In this document: positions 43,063 to 51,684 of the stretch, one piece after another
Position numbering within the stretch: the first letter of the stretch is position 1
How the letters are laid out: each line of letters begins with the position of its first letter
NCBI RefSeq assembly: GCF_028289625.1
Contig: NZ_JANQOM010000004.1
Location: 1 to 60,274, forward strand
DNA from: Winogradskyella sp.
GTDB lineage: Bacteria; Bacteroidota; Bacteroidia; Flavobacteriales; Flavobacteriaceae
Direction of reading: 5' to 3'
DNA: 60,274 bases
Notes under the pieces: model-generated
Told to the model about the DNA's origin: nothing
What the model saw: the letters and a program-made list of their open reading frames with translations, nothing else
Databases searched by the model: none
Program-made: the position numbers and the translations under genes

Positions 43063-44775
43063 TTAGTATCCTGCTGCTTGACCATCCTTACGACTTTCGG
43101 ATGCACCATGATATACCTTATTGTCATCATCCCACATAATAGCTTGATAACCGCCATAAATACCTCTAGCCGTTCCCATACGATGTCCTTTATCCATTAA
43201 ACCTCTAATAGTCTCATAAGAAATACCTGATTCTGTTCGGATGGTACCTGTATTAGTGGTCGTTTGTCCCATTGGACTAGCACCACCTGTGTGATCCCAC
43301 CGTGGAGCATCACCAGCTTCTTGAAGATTCATGCCAAAATCAATCAAATTCATAACGATTTGTGTATGACCCATCGGTTGAAAATCGCCACCCATAACAC
43401 CAAAACTGACATAAGGCTTGCCATCTTTTGTAATAAATGCTGGTATGATAGTATGGAAAGGACGTTTCCCTGGCTCGTAAGTGTTCGCCTGACCACGTTT
43501 TAAACTGAATAGCTCGCCTCTATCCTGAAGCATAAATCCTAGTCTTGGCGGTACCATAGCAGAACCCATGCCGCGATAATTACTTTGAATTAAAGAAATC
43601 ATATTGCCATCTTTATCTGCTGCAGTCATGTAAATGGTCTCACCTGCTGAAATTTCACCTGCTGAATAGCGTCCAGCACGATTACCGATTTGCTCGCGTC
43701 TTTTCTCAGCATAGCCATCAGACAATAATTCGTCAACAGGAACATCAAAGAAATCCATATCGGCATAATATTTTGCGCGATCTTCAAAGGCTAGTTTCTT
43801 GGCTTCGGTGAACAAGTGTAAATGTTCTACACTTCCAAAGGCAATATCAGAAAAGTCATAGCCTTTCAATATTTGTAACATCTGAAGAGCAGCAATGCCT
43901 TGGCCATTAGGTGGTAATTCCCAAACATCATAACCACGATAGTTAACGGAAACAGGTTCTACCCATTCCGATTTATGATTCGCTAAATCTTTAGTTGACA
44001 AAAAACCACCTTGTTCTTTTATGAAATCTGCAATTACTTTAGCTATATCACCTTTATAAAATGCATCTCGACCTTTTTCGGCAATTTTTCGATAAGTTTC
44101 GGCCAAATATGGATTTTTATAGATTTCACCTTCCTTAGGCAATGTACCGCCATTTTGAGTAATGTAAGTGTCTTCAATATTCGGATAACCTTGTCTTTGA
44201 TAGTATGGCACACTGCGTTGCATATACCAAGCGATGAGTTCTGTTAACGGAAAACCCTTTTCAGCATAGTCTATAGCTGGAGCTAAAATTTCTGTCATAG
44301 GTTTCGAGCCAAATTTTTTATGTAATTCAAACCAACCATCAACTGCGCCTGGTACACTTACAGGTAATGGTCCTAAAGACGGGATTTTTGTCATTTCTTT
44401 TTCCTCAAAATACTCCAAGGTTAGATCTTGAGGTGAGCGACCACTAGCATTAAGCCCATATAATTTCTGGGTCTTTGCATCCCAAACTATAGCAAATAAA
44501 TCGCCACCAATACCACAGCCAGTGGGTTCCATAAGTCCTAAAGCTGCATTAGCTGCAATAGCGGCATCTATGGCATTACCACCATTTTTAAGGACATCCA
44601 ATCCTATTTGCGTAGCTAAGGGATGACTTGTGGCTACCATACCATTTTGACCCAAAACTTCTGATCGCGTGGCGAATGCTTCTCCTGTAATGCGGTCTTG
44701 TGCAGTAGCACCAAGCGTAAAAAATAACATCATTAAAAATAAATGAGATGCTTCTTTCATTTTTATAAATTTCAT
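43063..44775 (-). CDS. ggt: Gamma-glutamyltransferase
   Basis: This protein has about 570 residues and a signal peptide (ending GATAQ). It belongs to the self-cleaving GGT family, which removes or transfers gamma-glutamyl groups in the periplasm. Landmarks are GGNAIDAAIAANAALG, EPTGCGIGGD, GRSPQDL, ELPPNGQGIAALQML, the cleavage site SAGE-TIYMTAADKDGN and the glycine loop FGVMGGDFQPMGH. The nucleophilic Thr at the cleavage site is present, but the next residues are Ile-Tyr where many family members have Thr-His. I prefer the start at 44775; 44760 also gives a good signal peptide, and an open extension to 44859 does not look like one. It follows the S9 peptidase gene in the operon. Confidence 0.9.
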   Translation of the reverse strand: MKFIKMKEASHLFLMMLFFTLGATAQDRITGEAFATRSEVLGQNGMVATSHPLATQIGLDVLKNGGNAIDAAIAANAALGLMEPTGCGIGGDLFAIVWDAKTQKLYGLNASGRSPQDLTLEYFEEKEMTKIPSLGPLPVSVPGAVDGWFELHKKFGSKPMTEILAPAIDYAEKGFPLTELIAWYMQRSVPYYQRQGYPNIEDTYITQNGGTLPKEGEIYKNPYLAETYRKIAEKGRDAFYKGDIAKVIADFIKEQGGFLSTKDLANHKSEWVEPVSVNYRGYDVWELPPNGQGIAALQMLQILKGYDFSDIAFGSVEHLHLFTEAKKLAFEDRAKYYADMDFFDVPVDELLSDGYAEKRREQIGNRAGRYSAGEISAGETIYMTAADKDGNMISLIQSNYRGMGSAMVPPRLGFMLQDRGELFSLKRGQANTYEPGKRPFHTIIPAFITKDGKPYVSFGVMGGDFQPMGHTQIVMNLIDFGMNLQEAGDAPRWDHTGGASPMGQTTTNTGTIRTESGISYETIRGLMDKGHRMGTARGIYGGYQAIMWDDDNKVYHGASESRKDGQAAGY

Positions 44776-44870
44776 TGCAGTTTTTATTTTAAAAAGTTTG
44801 ATTATTGAGAAATAACTCGAACTGACAGTTTTTTGAATATAATAAATCAAGATGTTCAAAAGGATAGAGA

Positions 44871-47714
44871 TTAATCTTTATCACTGTTTATATAATCATA
44901 ACCTTGATTAATGCCTTTTTCTAGTGCAGGCACACCACGCTCCATCCAAACGGGTTTGGGTTCTCCTTTCAGATAATAATCAAAGAACTGCGCCATTCTG
45001 ATATTAAAATCAATGCGATTTTGCCATTTTAAAGGCCAATGCGGTTCATCATTATAATTTAAAAACCATGAAGGTTTACCTAGGCGTCTCAGACTCACAA
45101 AGAATTCTATGCCTTGATACCAAGGCACGTGACCATCAGCATCATTGTGCATAATCAACAGTGGAGTATTAATCTTATCAATATTAAAAATTGGTGAATT
45201 TTCAATATAGCGTTGTGGATATTCCCAAGGTGTTCCGCCTATACGACTTTGCGTATGCTCGTATTGAAACTGACGACTTAAACCTGTCCACCAACGTATA
45301 CCGCCATAAGCACTTATCATATTTGGCACTGGTGCGCCTGACTCAGCGGCTTTAAAAATATCGGTTTTCGTCACAAGATATGCAATCTGATAACCTCCCC
45401 AACTATGACCCTGTACACCAATATTGTCTTTATCTATGAAGCCTTTATCGATGAGCATCGTAATACCAGGAATGACACAATTAAAAGCGCTTTCCCCAGG
45501 ATAACCATCACGATAATGCACATCTGGATTAAAAATCACGTACCCACGACTTGCATAAAACGGATAGTTGATGGTGCTTCGACCATAAGAAGGCGCACGA
45601 TGGCGGTATAAGCCATTGGAGCTCTTCTCATAGAAATTAACAATCATTGGATATTTCTTATTCGGATCGAAATTTTCAGGCTTAATGAGCATACCTTTTA
45701 ATGGTTTGCCATCTAACGACACCCACTCTACCATTTCGGCTGTTCCCCAATTGTAATCGCTTTGTTGTGGATTCTCATCCGTGATTTGTTTTGGGGATTT
45801 AAAATCTAAATTAGAACTCCATAAATTTGGAAACTCAGTAAAAGATTGTCTGGTAAACAATAAGCGTTCCCTTTTGTCTTGTTGTGCTAACCATGGTCGT
45901 TCATATACATAAGGCCCTTCAATAAGTGTTTTTAATGTTTCTTTTTTTGGATCATAACTTGCAAAGCCATCATATTTATTATCCTCGTTAAAGGTGCTTA
46001 ATAACCAAGTTTTACTATTCGATATGGAGCGTTCTTCATTATTTAACCTCAAATAACGATACTGCATTTGGGATGCTCTCCCATTGGTGAGATTTTCAGA
46101 AGTTCCAGTTTCAGGATCAAAGGCCCAAATATCAAAACGATCGTAAATCAAGAATTTTTCATCATTTTCGGTCCAACCCGCTGAACCATAGCTATAAGGA
46201 TCATCCGGATAATCGTGCAATTCATTGTAAAACTGTCGGCCTTTTGTTAACGCTTTGTATTTAAGGGTTTTAAGGTTGTATGTAAACCAAGTGCTATCTT
46301 TTCTACTGTAGCCATACAGGTATTTTCCTTTTGGACTTATAGAAGATCCACCATAAACTTTCATAGCGATAGCTTGACGTTCGCCAGTATTTAAATCCAC
46401 ACGCTCCATATCCATAGGGCGTTGTGCGGTCCATTGGCTTTCCAATAAATAAGGGGTTTGGTTTCCAATAACAGCATAATCACTATTGCCTTCATCGCCA
46501 TAACGCGCTAAATCAAATTCAGTATTGGCAATTTGAACCATTTGGTTTTTGTTGAAGTCATACATGGACAAGTAGGCTTTCTTCTTGTCATTTTTAGCGT
46601 CTAATTCCTGTACGGTATATAATCTAGGTTCATCATAGGTCCAAACTTCTACATTCACAATTTCCTCATCGAGTAAAGTGGTATCTTGTACAATTGGTGT
46701 TGTTCGCAGTCCAAAAAATAATCGGCTTTCATTTTTTGAAAATCGCAAGTTTTGATCACTAGACACCAATAAATCTGAAGGATTGTCTTCGGAATTGACA
46801 ATCATCTTAGCTTCACTATCACCTAGATTCCAAGCATAGAGTTTGGGTTTTTTTATAAGACTTTTGGTAGAATCTGCATTTACAACAAAACCAACACATT
46901 TGCCAGATTCCGAGATACCTAATTGTGGATATTTGGTCTTATGATGACTTGAAAGTAATAGGTTTTTTGAACCTTTATCGACGTCGTAGTGGTACACACC
47001 ACCACCAAGACTATCTACGATTCCTGAAGTTGCATAAACCAGATGACGGCCTTCCTTGGCCATAGCATAGCGATGCACATACTTTAATGTATCTTCAACA
47101 CCACTTTCTAGATTACGAATAACAAGGTGGTACCCATTGTCTTTCGATACTTTTTTAACCTTCTTTTTTGGTTTCTTTTTGACCTTGGTGGTATCTGTTT
47201 CTTTTGATTTTAAAGTGTCCTTTTCTTTTAATTTAGATTTATCCTTTTTAGCTGGCTTAGGAGCTTCAAGCATATAAGCCACAATACCCGACCACTTTTC
47301 GGGTAATCGATAGGACTTTACATTTGGTATTTTCTTCCAAGACTTTTCGTTAATATCATAAATCATCAAAGTATCCTTGGGAAGGTCCTTTTTTTTAACC
47401 TTTTTGCGTTTCATTTCTCGAATACTGTCCTTCCAAGCATTAACTGCAAATACCGCATACTTAGAATCATAGGAAAGCTGCCCACCTTTACTTCTTGGAT
47501 AGGACATGACTTGATCGCCTTTAATGTCCAATAATTTAATCGTTTGCTCTTTTTCGCCTTTGTCGGACGTATAAAGGACATAGTCGCCAGAATTTGATAT
47601 GTTGACGTTTCTAATGCGATTCCATAGGTCCTTATCCTCATGTTGCATTACTTTTTTCTGGGCATTTAGTGTTACTGTTAAGCCTAAACAAGCTAATACC
47701 AATACAATTCTCAT
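44871..47714 (-). CDS. S9 family prolyl-oligopeptidase-type peptidase
   Basis: This secreted serine peptidase has 947 residues from the ATG at 47714, which begins a clean signal peptide (ending LNAQ). Earlier in-frame ATGs at 47744 and 47771 lie inside the preceding gene. A long N-terminal beta-propeller is followed by an alpha/beta hydrolase domain (about 690-947) with the triad Ser771 (GHSWGGY), an Asp in HNDADGH (858 or 860) and His892 (EPHWPL). It should cut short peptides in the periplasm or outside. Oddly, the propeller contains a 40-residue Lys/Thr/Asp-rich run (about 155-195, KDKSKLKEKDTLKSKETDTT), probably a surface loop. It lies 13 bases after the first sortilin-like gene. Confidence 0.9.
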   Translation of the reverse strand: MRIVLVLACLGLTVTLNAQKKVMQHEDKDLWNRIRNVNISNSGDYVLYTSDKGEKEQTIKLLDIKGDQVMSYPRSKGGQLSYDSKYAVFAVNAWKDSIREMKRKKVKKKDLPKDTLMIYDINEKSWKKIPNVKSYRLPEKWSGIVAYMLEAPKPAKKDKSKLKEKDTLKSKETDTTKVKKKPKKKVKKVSKDNGYHLVIRNLESGVEDTLKYVHRYAMAKEGRHLVYATSGIVDSLGGGVYHYDVDKGSKNLLLSSHHKTKYPQLGISESGKCVGFVVNADSTKSLIKKPKLYAWNLGDSEAKMIVNSEDNPSDLLVSSDQNLRFSKNESRLFFGLRTTPIVQDTTLLDEEIVNVEVWTYDEPRLYTVQELDAKNDKKKAYLSMYDFNKNQMVQIANTEFDLARYGDEGNSDYAVIGNQTPYLLESQWTAQRPMDMERVDLNTGERQAIAMKVYGGSSISPKGKYLYGYSRKDSTWFTYNLKTLKYKALTKGRQFYNELHDYPDDPYSYGSAGWTENDEKFLIYDRFDIWAFDPETGTSENLTNGRASQMQYRYLRLNNEERSISNSKTWLLSTFNEDNKYDGFASYDPKKETLKTLIEGPYVYERPWLAQQDKRERLLFTRQSFTEFPNLWSSNLDFKSPKQITDENPQQSDYNWGTAEMVEWVSLDGKPLKGMLIKPENFDPNKKYPMIVNFYEKSSNGLYRHRAPSYGRSTINYPFYASRGYVIFNPDVHYRDGYPGESAFNCVIPGITMLIDKGFIDKDNIGVQGHSWGGYQIAYLVTKTDIFKAAESGAPVPNMISAYGGIRWWTGLSRQFQYEHTQSRIGGTPWEYPQRYIENSPIFNIDKINTPLLIMHNDADGHVPWYQGIEFFVSLRRLGKPSWFLNYNDEPHWPLKWQNRIDFNIRMAQFFDYYLKGEPKPVWMERGVPALEKGINQGYDYINSDKD

Positions 47715-47727
47715 AACGTTTATTCTT

Positions 47728-50700
47728 TTAATTTCTATGTTCATAACCACGTCCTGGTGTGTAAGGCGCACCTGAATCGATCAATTGTTGCTCTAAGCGC
47801 TTTAGGTCCTGATTAAAAATACGCTCCATATTAGACTTAATTACGCTAATTTGTTCCTTGGCAATAGCATAGCTGTCGCGATGTGTTTGCGTTGGTGTTG
47901 CCGTAGAATACTTTTGTTCCCAACCGATGGATCCTAATCGGCTTGCAGGTGATGGTGGTTGATCAATATCCAATCGGCGTTTTACTGAATCTCCATACAT
48001 GGCTAATTGTACGTCGTCTAATTGATCTTCAATCGCCTTTACACTCGCTGATAAACTACCCAATGGTTGTTCAGCACGTTTAATTGCCGCTTTGATGTAC
48101 TTAAGTTTATTTCGAGACTCGGACATGAGTCTTTGAGCCACACCAAAATCTGCTTGTAATTTGGCAACTTCCTTTTGAAAAGCTACTTTTTCAGTCCTAT
48201 TTTCAGCAGGCATTTCTACATTATTTAAGGCTTTGACTTCAAAACTTACAGGACTGGTCAATGATGTTAAATTACCGTCGTTTAATAAGGCCATTTCAAC
48301 CGTATAGTTACCTAGTGCTACTAGAGTCCCTTCATCACTTCCACTAAACGGGTTATAAAAGGACGGTTTATTGAGGTTGATTGGGTTTTGAAGCGTATAT
48401 CGTAGATTCCAGTGGAAACGCTGCACTCCTTTTTTAGCTGGCTTAAATTGTTTGTTGACCACCTTTCCATTGGCATCCTTAATAGTAAATACCAATTCTG
48501 GTTTGCTTTCCTCAGTCTCAGCTTTTAGATCATCATAGCTTGGATAAGGGGTGTCCTTGCTTTCCTTTATGAGTTCTTTTTCTTTCTTTTTACGCTTATC
48601 TTTTAAGGACTTAAAATCCGAATTATAGTAATACGTAATGATAGCTTCTGGTCCAAGATTATCAGCCGTGTAGAAGTTATCCCCTTGGAAGGACTTGCCT
48701 GATAAGCCTAGAGGACTGCTCTGCTCCCACATTAAAGCTGTACGAACAGGATAAATTTTGGCATCTTCTTTTGGAGCTTCATTCTCTACGTTTCGTAACA
48801 CCGAATAATCATCCATCACATAGAAGCCGCGTCCAAACGTTCCTAATATCAAATCATTTTCACGCTCTTGGATAGCAATATCCCTAACTGCGATAGTCGG
48901 CAACCCACTTTTTAGCTGTTTCCAGTCTTTCCCTTGATTCGGTGAAAAGAAAGCTCCAAACTCAGTACCCACAAAAATTAAATCCTTATCCACATGGTCT
49001 TCTTCAATTGCGTAGACGCTACCACGTTCTGGAAGATTGGACTGTATGGCTGTCCAGCTTTGGCCTTTATTAGAGGACATAAATACATAAGGCTTAAAAT
49101 CTCCGTACTTATGATGATTAAACGCCGCATAAACGACATTTTCATCATGCTTAGACAAATGCACACTATTGACATAAGACTGATTTGGTGCTCCCGGAAT
49201 ATTATCGATTTTGCTCCAGTTTTGTCCTCCATCCGCTGAGATATATACTAAGCCGTCATCAGTTCCAGCGGCTAATAAATCTTTATTTAATGGGGACTCT
49301 GAAAATGCGACAATACTACCGTAAAGCGATGTTGATCCATTTTTCATAACGGCATCAATACTAACTACACGGTCATAGACCTTCAAGGTATTTCTATCGA
49401 TTTGTCTAGAAAGATCATCACTAATCACCTCCCAACTATTGCCATAATCGTCTGATCGAAATACTTTTTCCGCACTGAAATATAAGCGTCCCGGTACATG
49501 TCGACTCACTACCAAAGGCGCATCCCAATTAAAACGATAATTGTTTTCCCCTTTTCGTGCTATGGGTTTGATGCCTACAGATTCACCACTCTTTTTGTCA
49601 AAACGCACCAAACCACCATACTGTGATTGTGCATAGACAATATTTGGATTGTTAGGATCTATTTGTGATTCAAAGCCATCACCTCCATTGGTAATGAACC
49701 ACTCTGAATTTCGGATACCATGATTAGTCAGTACTCGCGAAGGGCCTCCCATACTAAAGTTATCTTGGGTTCCGCCATAGATATTGTAGAAAGGATAGTC
49801 GTTATCCACTGCCACTTTATAAAACTGTGTGACTGGTAAATTCTTTTTAAAGTCCCAAGTTTTAGCCGCATCAAAGGTTTCGTAGATGCCACCATCGCAA
49901 CCGACAATCCAATGTTTGTTATTATGCGGATTGATCCACATACAATGGTTATCCACATGCTTGGTATCTTCACCAACATTTTTAAAGGTTTTTCCACCAT
50001 CATGGGTTACCGACATCCAAGTATCCATGGAGTATACGGTGTGTTCATCTACAGGATCGGCAATAATTTCTTGATAGTAGTTGCCACTGGTAACGTGAGA
50101 ACTTCGCTTGTTCCAACTGGCACCTCTATTGGTTGAGGCAAAAAAACCACCTTTGCCATTAGCGGCTTCAACGATAGCATAAATGATTTCTGGATTGGCA
50201 GGTGAAATCGCCAAACCGATACGTCCTAATTCTACGCTAGGTAACCCTTTTTGGATTTTTATCCAGGTCTTCCCACCATCAAAGCTTTTGTGCATGCCAG
50301 AGCCTGGTCCACCACCAACATAGGTGTAGACATGGCGACGTCGTTGTAAGGTTGAGGCATAAAGTACGTTGGGATCTCTTGGATCCATCACCACATCATT
50401 GACTCCTGTATGCTCATCGACTTCAATAATCGAGGTCCAAGTCTCTCCACCATCTTCGGTTTTGTAAAGTCCACGATCACCACCTTTACTCCATAAAGGA
50501 CCGATAGCAGCCACATACACCACATCCGAATTGTCTGGATGGACAATTATTTTTCCGATGTGCTCAGAATTTTTAAGTCCCATATGCTTCCAGGTCTTTC
50601 CCCCATCTAGAGACTTGTAGATACCATCTCCATAGGCGACAGAACGTTGATTATTATTCTCACCTGTACCTACCCAAATCACATTGTGATTATTGGGATC

Positions 50701-51018
50701 CATAGTAACGCAACCAATGGAATACGAGCCTTGCGTATCGAAAATAGGCTCGTAGGTAACCCCAGAATTTACGGTTTTCCATACACCACCCGATGATGTG
50801 GCGACGTAGTATTCAAAAGGGTTGTTAGGGTTAAAGGCAAAATCGGAGATACGACCAGAGGTTAAGGCTGGCCCAACGTTACGCCATTTTAAACCTGAAA
50901 TACTTAGGGTTTCTAGAGGTGTTTTTTCGTCTTTGTCTTTTTTGGATTTTTTTTGGGCATCACAAAGTGTGCTGATACTGAGGCATAAACTCAGTACAAC
51001 TAACGAGAATCTTTTCAT
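47728..51018 (-). CDS. Sortilin/VPS10-like BNR-repeat secreted protein, first copy
   Basis: This 1096-residue protein has a signal peptide (1-21, ending CDAQ), then a short basic stretch (KKSKKDKDEK), then Asp-box repeats to about residue 770: GGVWKTVNSGVTYEPIF, GIYKSLDGGKTWKHM, GLYKTEDGGETWTSI, GGFFASTNRGASWNK, VYISADGGQNWSKI and AFFSPNQGKDWKQL. The C-terminal 300 residues are mainly helical and charged. It matches the 37218-40448 protein throughout, both opening with WRNVGPALTSGRISD-like text, so one is a duplicate of the other. It is the first gene of the six-gene operon, whose promoter must lie in 51019-51245. A scaffold or peptide-binding role beside the S9 peptidase is likely; hydrolase activity is not shown. 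Confidence 0.85.
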   Translation of the reverse strand: MKRFSLVVLSLCLSISTLCDAQKKSKKDKDEKTPLETLSISGLKWRNVGPALTSGRISDFAFNPNNPFEYYVATSSGGVWKTVNSGVTYEPIFDTQGSYSIGCVTMDPNNHNVIWVGTGENNNQRSVAYGDGIYKSLDGGKTWKHMGLKNSEHIGKIIVHPDNSDVVYVAAIGPLWSKGGDRGLYKTEDGGETWTSIIEVDEHTGVNDVVMDPRDPNVLYASTLQRRRHVYTYVGGGPGSGMHKSFDGGKTWIKIQKGLPSVELGRIGLAISPANPEIIYAIVEAANGKGGFFASTNRGASWNKRSSHVTSGNYYQEIIADPVDEHTVYSMDTWMSVTHDGGKTFKNVGEDTKHVDNHCMWINPHNNKHWIVGCDGGIYETFDAAKTWDFKKNLPVTQFYKVAVDNDYPFYNIYGGTQDNFSMGGPSRVLTNHGIRNSEWFITNGGDGFESQIDPNNPNIVYAQSQYGGLVRFDKKSGESVGIKPIARKGENNYRFNWDAPLVVSRHVPGRLYFSAEKVFRSDDYGNSWEVISDDLSRQIDRNTLKVYDRVVSIDAVMKNGSTSLYGSIVAFSESPLNKDLLAAGTDDGLVYISADGGQNWSKIDNIPGAPNQSYVNSVHLSKHDENVVYAAFNHHKYGDFKPYVFMSSNKGQSWTAIQSNLPERGSVYAIEEDHVDKDLIFVGTEFGAFFSPNQGKDWKQLKSGLPTIAVRDIAIQERENDLILGTFGRGFYVMDDYSVLRNVENEAPKEDAKIYPVRTALMWEQSSPLGLSGKSFQGDNFYTADNLGPEAIITYYYNSDFKSLKDKRKKKEKELIKESKDTPYPSYDDLKAETEESKPELVFTIKDANGKVVNKQFKPAKKGVQRFHWNLRYTLQNPINLNKPSFYNPFSGSDEGTLVALGNYTVEMALLNDGNLTSLTSPVSFEVKALNNVEMPAENRTEKVAFQKEVAKLQADFGVAQRLMSESRNKLKYIKAAIKRAEQPLGSLSASVKAIEDQLDDVQLAMYGDSVKRRLDIDQPPSPASRLGSIGWEQKYSTATPTQTHRDSYAIAKEQISVIKSNMERIFNQDLKRLEQQLIDSGAPYTPGRGYEHRN

Positions 51019-51245
51019 AATAATTTAGAGATCTGATGGTTGGGTTATTGTTATTCGTTTAATTAGTTAGTCCCATAACCATAAGATTACCCTTACGCTG
51101 TTTGTCATAAAGGCTTGTGGATGGTTAGGGTAAAATTTAAAGCATTTAAAGATAGCCCTTTTTAAACTAATGGAATCCTAACAGTATTATAAATTTTTGA
51201 AGTAGGTTGGATTGTGGATTATTGGATGATTTTTTTCATTAACTT

Positions 51246-51593
51246 ATGACTATGAAAATGCTTTCTGAATTAACCAGCAACGATTACAAAAGTATCTTGC
51301 CAATTGCTTTAGTCATTTTATTTATTGGATTAAGATACTGGTACAAGAAATACGCTTGGAAAAAACAAAGAGAAGCACGACGTGATTATTATCGAAATGT
51401 GTACTTAAAATCTGACGCTTGGAGACGCAAGCGTTATTTGGTTATGAAGCGCGATAATTGGACATGTGTGTATTGCGGAAAGCGAGCTACACAAGTACAT
51501 CACACTAGATACGCCAAATACAACATCGGTAGAGAACCTATTGAATGGTTAGAATCGGTTTGTAAATCGTGTCATGATAGTTTACATTACTAA
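51246..51593 (+). CDS. Membrane-anchored HNH nuclease-domain protein
   Basis: This 115-residue protein has one hydrophobic helix (about 17-32), a basic linker (KKYAWKKQREARRDYY) and an HNH domain. The domain has Cys74-x-x-Cys77 (WTCVYCGKR), His85-His86 (QVHHTRYAKY) and Cys106-x-x-Cys109-His110 (VCKSCHDSLH), so both zinc pairs and the catalytic His are in place. HNH domains cut or nick DNA. A membrane tether is unusual and would place the nuclease at the inner face of the membrane, for example near incoming DNA. It is monocistronic and divergent from the peptide operon. The distance to the convergent DUF5916 gene is 91 bases. Confidence 0.75.
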   Translation: MTMKMLSELTSNDYKSILPIALVILFIGLRYWYKKYAWKKQREARRDYYRNVYLKSDAWRRKRYLVMKRDNWTCVYCGKRATQVHHTRYAKYNIGREPIEWLESVCKSCHDSLHY

Positions 51594-51684
51594 AATATGG
51601 TCATTCCACTTACCTTTCCTATGTGCTGAAACACTATGAGTAAAATTTTGTGAATCTGTATTAAATATAATATTCAAGATTAGC

